46,352 nt of DNA from Shimia aestuarii (GTDB taxonomy: Bacteria > Pseudomonadota > Alphaproteobacteria > Rhodobacterales > Rhodobacteraceae). Location: positions 1 to 46,352 of the forward strand of contig NZ_FOTQ01000014.1 in assembly GCF_900114635.1 (NCBI RefSeq). The letters are read 5' to 3'. The first letter of the stretch is position 1. Every line of letters starts with the position of its first letter. The position numbers were made by a program, and so were the translations under genes. Positions 40,671 through 46,352 of the stretch are shown in pieces. The notes beneath the pieces are model-generated. The model was given only the letters and a program-made list of their open reading frames with translations. It was not told where the DNA came from and did not search any database.

Positions 40671-41334
40671 TGGCACATGATAATCCGAAAGAAGTCATTG
40701 CCCGTCGCGTCGCTCAGGAAATCAAACCGGGCATGATCGTCAACCTAGGCATTGGCCTGCCCAGCCTTGTGGCCGGGTATGTGGCGCAAGAGAAGAACAT
40801 TGTTTTTCACGCTGAGAACGGCCTGATCGGACTGGGAACGCGGCCACCAGAGGGGATGGAAGCCAAGGAGTTACGGATGCGGGAGGCGGGTTCGTCAGCG
40901 CCGTGCCCGGCGCAGCTGCGATCAGCTCAGAGACAAGTTTCGCGTTGATCCGTGGCGGTCATCTTGATTTGACTATCTTGGGTGGGCTGCAGGTCGATGA
41001 ACGCGGTTACTTGGCGAATTGGTCCATTCCCGGCAAACTGATACCCGGCATGGGCGGCGCGATGGACTTGGTAACAGGCGCACGCATGGTTATCGTGGCT
41101 ATGACCCACTCGGCCAATGGAACCTCGAAATTGGTTCGGCGATGCTGTTTTCCGTTAACAGCAGAGCGGCGCGTCGATCTGATCGTGACCGAATTGGGCG
41201 TGTTTCGACCCGTCGATGGCGGCCTGCATCTTCTGGAAAGGGGGTGCGGTGTATCTGTGCAGAAAGTGCAAGATGAGACGGAGGCCACTATCATTCGCGA
41301 TCGGGATGTGCCGGAGATTGACATCACAGCGTAA
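40670..41334 (+). pseudogene. 3-oxoacid CoA-transferase subunit B, disrupted by a frameshift
   Basis: The first frame from ATG 40670 encodes a normal AtoA/ScoB N-terminus (VNLGIGLPSLVAGYVAQEKN, then FHAENGLIGLGTRPPEG with the catalytic Glu in ENG). It breaks down after EAKEL. The next frame continues the family sequence exactly: AVPGAAAISSETSFALIRGG, then DLTILGGLQVDERGYLANWS up to the end at 41334. Restoring one base near 40875 (GAGTTA-CGGATG, probably a lost A) rejoins them as EAKELTDAGGGFVSAVPGAA. The rest is well conserved, so the mutation is recent, or is a sequencing error. As read, no active enzyme is expected. Confidence 0.9.
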
Positions 41335-41345
41335 GGAGGATTTCG

Positions 41346-41879
41346 TTGAAAGGCAAATGCTATAGTCTCAAAGGAAAGTCGCCCGATTGGCAAAACCAGG
41401 ACGGGGTCTGGATTGCACCTGGCGCCCACGTCATTGGCGACGTTACTCTGGGGAACAAATCTTCAGTTTGGTTCAATGCTGTAATCCGCGGTGACAACGA
41501 ACCCATCGTCATTGGCCCAAGGTGCAATATTCAAGACTTGGTGACGATGCACACTGATCCGGGATTTCCGTTAATCCTGGAGGCGAATTGCACGATTGGG
41601 CATCGGGCTATTCTGCACGGATGTCGGATCGGAGAAAACAGCCTAGTAGGAATGGGCGCAATACTTTTGAATGGTGCGCAGATCGGGAGCAATTGCCTAG
41701 TCGGCGCAGGGGCCCTTGTCACGGAAGGCAGTTCCTTTCCCGATGGTTCATTGATTGTCGGTGCGCCGGCCAAACTGAAGCGGGCTTTGTCGCCAACAGA
41801 AGTGAACGGTCTTAGGGCGTCCGCCGACCGATATGTTAGAAAGGCTTCGTCCTATTCAGATAAAATGCGCGATCTGTAG
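41346..41879 (+). CDS. Gamma-carbonic-anhydrase-like hexapeptide-repeat protein
   Basis: 177 residues starting at TTG 41346 behind AAGGAGG. Left-handed beta-helix repeats run through most of it (VIGDVTLGNKSSVWFNAVIR, then IQDLVTMHTDPG, CTIGHRAILHGCRIGENSLV). Residues typical of gamma-carbonic anhydrases are present: Arg48, Asp50, Gln63 and candidate zinc ligands His69, His86, His91. Homologues are often annotated as YrdA/PaaY-like; PaaY is a thioesterase linked to aromatic CoA catabolism. A metal-dependent hydrolase role on CoA intermediates of this operon is possible. Confidence 0.85.
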   Translation: MKGKCYSLKGKSPDWQNQDGVWIAPGAHVIGDVTLGNKSSVWFNAVIRGDNEPIVIGPRCNIQDLVTMHTDPGFPLILEANCTIGHRAILHGCRIGENSLVGMGAILLNGAQIGSNCLVGAGALVTEGSSFPDGSLIVGAPAKLKRALSPTEVNGLRASADRYVRKASSYSDKMRDL

Positions 41880-42231
41880 CGTCGAATTTTTCCCTAGGCA
41901 GCAATTTTCTACTATGTCGGTTCTAAATGACACATTTATCGGCCCGAATGAGCAAAGGTTGGTGCATGGCGCAAGAGTCGCATGAGATAAGTCACCCACG
42001 ACATGATCATTGGATGTCGGCTTTCACCGGCTCAGGCTGTCGGGTGACCTCTTGCAGCGAATGACGGCAATCCGCCCATCGCCCGAAAACATAATGCGCA
42101 AAGGGCAAGGTTTGCCTCCGAATTCAAACTAGCTCCGATCCGACATGAGTTATCCCCAGGTCCCGCGGCTTTCAGCCAGCTGACCGTGATAGAATAAAGT
42201 CGGACGTTCCCTCAAAATCGGAGATATTCTC
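41880..42231. other. Intergenic region between catabolic island and DUF932 remnant
   Basis: No gene is seen in 350 bp. It contains a TTATCCCCA sequence near 42150 (one mismatch from a DnaA box). The last 60 bp read like a promoter/leader for the truncated DUF932 gene. Nothing else recognised. Confidence 0.4.
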
Positions 42232-42340
42232 ATGTCCCTCATGCTTCATGCAGGAGCGGAGGCCGTCGACTATGACGTCCTGCGCCAATTACCGACCCCC
42301 GAGTCTACCCCGACACATGTTCCGATCGCGCATTGCGCAG
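42232..42340 (+). pseudogene. 5' fragment of a DUF932 gene cut by IS6
   Basis: ATG 42232 opens MSLMLHAGAEAVDYDVLRQL, then PTPESTPTHVPIAH, which matches the N-terminus of plasmid DUF932 proteins that travel with the ArdC/ParB-like/strawberry-notch backbone. The similarity stops at the left end of the IS6-family element (42341). About 90 percent of the gene is absent. This places a piece of the backbone 24 kb from the rest. Confidence 0.65.
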
Positions 42341-43159
42341 GGTTCTGTTGCAAACTTTTTGCCATTGACGCTCAAGAACGCAGAGAGTGAATAGCAGCCC
42401 GTGTAATTCAGCCGAAAGTCGGTTCATGATTTCTTTTAAGGGTGCGCAATATCCGAAGGATGTGATCCTATTCGCGGTCTTCTTCTACGTTCGATACGGT
42501 GTTTCATACCGTGACCTGGAGGAAATCATGGGTGAGCGCGGTGTTTCGGTGGACCACACTACACTGAACCGCTGGGTGAAAAGATACTCCAGTGCGATTG
42601 CTGAGGCCGCGCGTCGCCGCAAAAAATCTTGCGACCGTTCTTGGAGAATGGACGAGACCTACATCAAGGTGAAAGGGGTGTGGGTATATCTCTACCGAGC
42701 TGTCGACAAGCACGGTAAGACGCTTGATTTCATGCTTTCGCAGCGTCGAAACAAACCTGCCGCCACCAAATTCTTTGCCCGGACACTGGAGGTCAACGGA
42801 CTCCCGAGAAAGATTGTCATCGACAAAAGCGGAGCTAACACGGCTGGCATCAAGGCCATAAACAAGATGTTGAAAGGCTTTGGTTGCCCGATCCCAATTG
42901 AAATGGTCAGGCGGAAATACTTGAACAACATTGTGGAGCAGGATCATCGTTTCATAAAAAGACGAACCCGCCCGATGCTGGGGTTCAAAGCCTTCGCATC
43001 AGCAGCAGCAACATTGGACGGAATCGAAGTGGCGCACATGATCCGAAAAGGCCAAATCACGCCCGGACTCTGTCCGTTTCGCCAGTTCGCGGAACTTGCC
43101 TCTTAAACCTGCTGCTACAGCGCGTTCACTTCAGCCAACCAAAACTTCGCAACAGAACC
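42341..43159 (+). mobile_element. IS6-family insertion sequence, second copy
   Basis: Inverted ends: GGTTCTGTTGC at 42341 and its complement GCAACAGAACC (GCGAAG further in) ending at 43159. Length is 819 bp. The flanking 8-mers differ, so no target duplication is present. The left neighbour is a truncated DUF932 gene and the right neighbour a truncated TRAP permease gene, which are unrelated. The element therefore sits at a deletion or fusion junction. Same orientation as the copy at 492-1319. Confidence 0.82.
42426..43106 (+). CDS. IS6-family DDE transposase
   Basis: 226 residues from ATG 42426 (MISFKGAQYPKDVILFAV); the frame is open from 42387. It has HTH VSYRDLEEIMGERGVSVDHT and the DDE residues in WRMDETYIKVKGVW, VIDKSGANTAG and NNIVEQDHRFIKRRTRPMLG. 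The frame is intact and the element has both ends, so it may be active. Confidence 0.9.
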   Translation: MISFKGAQYPKDVILFAVFFYVRYGVSYRDLEEIMGERGVSVDHTTLNRWVKRYSSAIAEAARRRKKSCDRSWRMDETYIKVKGVWVYLYRAVDKHGKTLDFMLSQRRNKPAATKFFARTLEVNGLPRKIVIDKSGANTAGIKAINKMLKGFGCPIPIEMVRRKYLNNIVEQDHRFIKRRTRPMLGFKAFASAAATLDGIEVAHMIRKGQITPGLCPFRQFAELAS

Positions 43160-43339
43160 CTGATCACGCCCCCTGTAGGAATGAATCTGTTCGTGGTCAA
43201 AGCCGCAGCACCATCCACCTCAATGAGCAGTATATACCGCGCGATCCTTCCCTTTCTCGCCGCAGATGTGATCCGGCTGACATTGATTGCGACGCTGCCG
43301 GCCCTGTCTCTTTATCTGGTGAAGTTGGCTTATGGCTGA
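43160..43339 (+). pseudogene. 3' fragment of a TRAP transporter large permease (dctM-like) gene
   Basis: Directly from the right IS6 end, the frame reads LITPPVGMNLFVVKAAAPST, then AILPFLAADVIRLTLIATLP and ALSLYLVKLAYG to TGA at 43337. This is the conserved C-terminus of DctM/SiaM-type TRAP permeases. The upstream 400-odd residues are lost at the IS boundary. It differs from the fused permease at 36181, so the region once held a second TRAP system. Confidence 0.8.
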
Positions 43340-43408
43340 CCCTTACTTCGCCCACTCCTAGCAATTTCCATGCCCAGCAAGGCTTCTAACTTTACGAACG
43401 GACAAATC

Positions 43409-43954
43409 ATGAAACTTTTTGGCGTCGCGGCGTCCACCCGCGAAAACTCCCTAAACCGGCATTTATTCGATCGCGTTGCCGCGCAGATAGAGGAGCATGG
43501 CCACCAAATCACGGTGGCGGACTACACAATTGTCGAGAACTTACCGCTCTACACGGCTGCGCGTGAAATCGACCCTGGTATTCCTGACGAAGTACAAACG
43601 ATGGCACGGGCGATCTTGGACGCAGACGCGCTGGTAATCTCTTCACCCGAGTACAACTTCTCAATTCCAGGGCCCTTGAAAAACGCTCTAGACTGGATCA
43701 GCCGCATCAAACCTTCGGTTTTAACTGGAAAGCCAGTTCTCTTGTTGGCAGCGTCCGCCAGCCCTGTTGGTGGCTGGCGCGGTCTGGCCGCTCTACGTGT
43801 ACCACTGACCTGCCTCGGTGCACAGGCACTGCCGTGGGAAATCACGCTGGGTGGGGTCACATCGCGGGACGCCATTGACGCAAGCTTGGCGCTTGAGGTC
43901 ACTCGCCAGCGTGTGGATATGGCCATTTCCGCACTATTGCGCGACCACGTTTGA
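43409..43954 (+). CDS. NAD(P)H-dependent FMN reductase (flavodoxin-like fold)
   Basis: 181 residues from ATG 43409 (MKLFGVAASTRENSLNRHLF); an in-frame ATG at 43370 adds 13 residues. The N-terminal GVAAST-RENS loop binds the FMN phosphate. VISSPEYNFSIPGPLKNALD is the hallmark of the FMN_red family (ChrR/ArsH/azoreductase-like). KPVLLLAASASPVGGWRGLA follows. Reduces FMN, quinones or other acceptors with NAD(P)H; the substrate is unknown. It stands alone between the TRAP remnant and an IS element. Confidence 0.85.
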   Translation: MKLFGVAASTRENSLNRHLFDRVAAQIEEHGHQITVADYTIVENLPLYTAAREIDPGIPDEVQTMARAILDADALVISSPEYNFSIPGPLKNALDWISRIKPSVLTGKPVLLLAASASPVGGWRGLAALRVPLTCLGAQALPWEITLGGVTSRDAIDASLALEVTRQRVDMAISALLRDHV

Positions 43955-44134
43955 AGATGCTGCCTGTCCGTCGTCAAGGTTTTTCGGAGAGCTGAGAGTG
44001 TATCGTAACGGAGGCTCCGGTTTGGGGGTGTCAAACAGAGCCCAACCCGCCTCAGCTTCTCACGAACGGCAGGAACTTAGGTGGCGCAAAGCTGACGCTG
44101 ACCTGCCACGGGATTTTTCCTCCATTTAGAACTA

Positions 44135-44954
44135 GGGCCTGTTAACACTATTACGTAGTGCTGTTTGATTCTAAGTATCTGTTATGAAATAGATAACAGA
44201 AAATCAATACGCGCTGATCCAGCCCTACTTGCCAGTCCAGCCCGGGAATGTGCGGGTTTCGAACCTAACGGTGATCAACGCCATCCTCTTTGTCGCCGAG
44301 AACGGCTGCAAATGGCGGGCCTTGCCACCACGTTTCGGCAAGTGGCACACGGTTTACACCCGGATGCGCCGTTGGGCCGACGCGGGCGTTTTGGACCGGC
44401 TGTTTGATGCTCTTCAGAAGCACCACATGATCCGCGTGTCCGTTGATTGTCTGGGCCTCGACAGTACGAGCGTCAAAGTGCATCCCGATGGTACCGGCGC
44501 GCCCAAAAAAACGGACCGCAAGCCATCGGTAAGTCGCGTGGTGGCTGGAACACCAAAGTCCACCTGATCGCCGCAAATGACCGTTTTGCACTGACATTCA
44601 GCCTATCTGGTGGGAATGCGCACGACGCGCCCGAACGCCGCGCCCTGCTGGAAGGCTGGCGGTCACCGCCCCAAGGCGCTGCAATGATTATGGGCCGGGC
44701 CTATGAGGGCGACGAAACGCGCCAGTTGGTACTTGACCTAGGCATGGTCCCGGTTGTTCCGCCAAAGGCGAACCGGCTGATCAAATGGGATTACGATCGG
44801 GCCATCTACAAGCGGCGCAACGAGGTTGAACGCCTGTTTCGAAAGCTGAAAGGATACCGGCGCATCTTCTCAAGGTTCGAAAAGCTGGACGTCATGTACC
44901 GCGCTTTCCTGAATTTCGCCCTAATCGTCGATATGATTAAGTGTTAACAGGCCC
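44135..44954 (+). mobile_element. IS5-family (IS427-like) insertion sequence
   Basis: GGGCCTGTTAACACT (44135-44149) recurs inverted as GTGTTAACAGGCCC at 44941-44954. Both ends are flanked by TA (44133-44134 and 44955-44956), the target duplication of this group. Length is 820 bp. The transposase is spread over two frames around CCCAAAAAAACGG, the programmed-frameshift design of the IS427 group. Confidence 0.85.
44184..44947 (+). pseudogene. IS5-family transposase, two frames with an early stop
   Basis: The first frame (ITENQYALIQPYLPVQPGNV, then GCKWRALPPRFGKWHTVYTR) carries the N-terminal domain and first Asp region (LDSTSVKVHPDG). The second, after the A-run near 44505, carries SRGGWNTKVHLIAANDRFAL, MGRAYEGDETRQLV and the Glu motif KRRNEVERLFRKLKGYRRIF. 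The ATG at 44184 is followed two codons later by TAG, where relatives have a Tyr codon (MKY-ITENQYAL expected). A single substitution thus probably silences the element. The frameshift itself is likely programmed, not damage. Confidence 0.75.
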
Positions 44955-44988
44955 TAATAAAAACGAGCTTTCGAGCCAACATGTCTTG

Positions 44989-45390
44989 CGCAGGTACGGA
45001 ATATCATTTCCCGATGTGCTTGCTCGCTGGTTCTGATGATGTGACTAAACAAACCTGCGAGCGGCAGGTGGCAGAACTCACCGCATTCGCAGAACGCGGC
45101 GCCTATGACGTGGTTCATGTCTTCAAAGAAACAGCCTCGTGGCCCTCAGCCAGTCGCGCAGCCCGAAATCAGAATCCTAAATCTTACGTACGCCTGTCAG
45201 ATTAATGCCATCGTAGTCAGAAAGTTTTCCCGGTTGGGGGCACTCCACCCAAGAACTGCTCGCTACCCTCGATCAGCTGGCTGGTTGGAAGGTCTCGATC
45301 ATGGCGATGAATGGCATGACTTTCGAACTCGACAAGCCACATGCCCTCTTGATGGCCACTATGCCGGCACGGATCGTCCATGACCTTGGC
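44989..45390 (+). pseudogene. Decayed serine resolvase (Tn3-type) fragment
   Basis: Pieces in different frames match a resolvase: DVTKQTCERQVAELTAFAER with GAYDVVHVFKETAS (about 45040-45135), then AIVVRKFSRLG (about 45207-45240). After another shift comes QELLATLDQLAGWKVSIMAM with NGMTFELDKPHALLMATM (about 45250-45370). Order and spacing follow the resolvase catalytic domain, but several frameshifts and a missing stretch rule out function. Confidence 0.65.
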
Positions 45391-45486
45391 ATCTCAAGCA
45401 ACACAACCACAGATTTCGTCAAGCGGCACAGTAATCATGCTTAGCTTGGGCATTGCCAAGTTGTTCGCGGTCTCGTTTTCGCCTAG

Positions 45487-46206
45487 GTGACGGGGATGAA
45501 AATACCATTCGATTTGCCGCGTCTGAAAGGCTTCCGTTTTCCGCACGAGATCATCGCATACGCGGTTTGGGCCTACCATCGCTTCGCTCTGAGCACGGCG
45601 GATGTTGAAGACCTGCTGACCGAACGCGGAATGATCGTCAGGCGGGAAACCGTCAGGCAATGGGTGAACCGGTTTGGCGCCCACTTTGCAGATTGTGTCA
45701 GACGTGACCGTCCGGCAGGGGCGGACAAATGGCACTTGGACGAAGTTGTCGTGCCGATCGGAGGCGCAAAATACTAGCTCTGGCGGGCGGTAGACTCGAA
45801 CGGCGACGTTCTGGATATTCTCGTCCAACTGCAGTGAAACGCCAAAGCGGCAAAACGTTTTGTGAAGCGATCGATGGCGCGTTTCGGTGATCCAAGCGTT
45901 GTGATTACGGACAAATTACGCAGCTATATCAAGCCGATCCGTCATCTCGCCCCAAATGCGGACCACCGGGCGCACAAGGGATTGAACAACCTCATTGAAG
46001 GCGCACATCAGCCGACCCGGAAACGCGAGAAGCTGATGGGGCGTTTCAAATCCCCGCGCCAGGCGCAAAGGTTCCTCGACGCCCACGACCAGATCAATGT
46101 CGTTTTCCGTCCCCGCCGCTGCCGAATGTCAGCCAACGCCTACCGCCAGACCAGATCCGACGCGTTCAATCTGTGGTACGGATATGCACGCAAAATGAAC
46201 GCCTGA
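45487..46206 (+). pseudogene. IS6-family transposase with two in-frame stops
   Basis: One continuous frame of 240 codons encodes an IS6/IS240-type transposase: FRFPHEIIAYAVWAYHRFAL, HTH EDLLTERGMIVRRETVRQWV, first Asp in KWHLDEVVVPIGGAKY, second in VITDKLRSY, and Glu in NNLIEGAHQPTRKRE. It is interrupted by TAG at 45775 and TGA at 45835, both explainable as C-to-T changes of CAG and CGA. The subtype differs from the other two IS6 copies. Terminal repeats could not be fixed. Confidence 0.8.
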
Positions 46207-46352
46207 CGACACAGCCTACGGCTAATCGTGTCCAGCATCAGACAACTTGGCAATGCTGGTCCTGACCCTTCTGTATCTCCACTTTGTTATGCTGCCCCCG
46301 TCAGCGACCTTGGCCGAGGCTGCTGACGGGGCGGTGTATGGCGTCTGAGCCT
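46207..46352. other. Right edge of the window with a 10-bp hairpin
   Basis: CCCCGTCAGC (46296-46305) and its complement GCTGACGGGG (46322-46331) form a hairpin. It could be a terminator without a U-run or part of a mobile-element end. No gene is seen in this edge segment. Confidence 0.35.

Noticed and set aside
492..43159. Composite transposon bounded by the two similar IS6-family elements
   Set aside because: The two transposases differ at many residues, the inner ends differ, and no shared 8-bp duplication is seen at the outer ends. A single composite unit is not supported, although IS6-mediated rearrangement is.
1..46352. CRISPR array, tRNA, rRNA or riboswitch
   Set aside because: No regularly spaced repeat cluster of CRISPR size and no recognisable tRNA/rRNA segment was found by eye on either strand. 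The only short regular array is the fic promoter repeat set, which is too short and closely spaced.

Overview
The window looks like part of a plasmid, or of a plasmid-like replicon, from an alphaproteobacterium of the Rhodobacterales (Roseobacter) type. Evidence: a complete repABC replication/partition cassette (repC-repB-repA on the minus strand, 20.5-23.9 kb), high-GC codon use, and a backbone of families typical of alphaproteobacterial plasmids (DUF736, strawberry-notch methylase-helicase, DUF6927, a long ParB-like protein, DUF3768, ArdC, a DUF932 remnant). No rRNA, tRNA, CRISPR array or housekeeping gene was seen.

Layout. 0-1.3 kb: an IS3 orfA fragment cut by an IS6-family element. 1.3-3.5 kb: a divergent accessory cluster with an XRE-ImmA/IrrE-type regulator-protease on the minus strand, facing a gene for an E2 (ubiquitin-conjugating enzyme)-like protein with a SEC-C-like cysteine tail and a 71-residue internally duplicated small protein. 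The E2-like gene changes frame near its 5' end, which suggests a one-base frameshift. 3.8-18.8 kb: the plasmid backbone, nearly all on the minus strand, with a PrlF-YhaV toxin-antitoxin pair, a winged-helix/hydrolase fusion and a LysE exporter interspersed. Several backbone genes share a similar GC-rich leader. 19-24.2 kb: a Fic AMP-transferase with a repeat array at its promoter, then repCBA with two parS-like palindromes downstream of repC, and an inverted repeat, a DnaA box and a 20-bp palindrome upstream of repA.

24.3-33.8 kb: a recombination-rich region. It holds a serine resolvase and a tyrosine recombinase back to back with a DUF1403-ScpB-WGR operon, a ribbon-helix-helix/ParE toxin-antitoxin pair, a YecA-like protein, and a large serine recombinase next to a small 54-residue gene, a soluble coupling-protein-like ATPase and a second DUF3768 gene with a zinc-ribbon N-terminus. 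34.5-41.9 kb: a catabolic island, made of a GntR/FCD regulator divergent from SDR dehydrogenase, fused TRAP permease, TAXI binding protein, beta-keto acid cleavage enzyme (BKACE), CoA-transferase A and B, and a gamma-carbonic-anhydrase-like protein. It probably imports a beta-hydroxy or beta-keto acid, oxidises it, cleaves it with acetyl-CoA and recovers the acetoacetate. CoA-transferase subunit B is frameshifted. 42.2-46.3 kb: an insertion-sequence graveyard. An IS6 element lies between a truncated DUF932 gene and a truncated TRAP dctM gene, followed by an FMN reductase, an IS5-type element with an early stop, a decayed resolvase and an IS6-family transposase with two in-frame stops.

The best candidates for undescribed biology are the E2-like/XRE-ImmA/small-repeat-protein cluster and the recombinase-linked DUF1403-ScpB-WGR operon. 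Family names rest on motif recognition by eye; no database search was possible.
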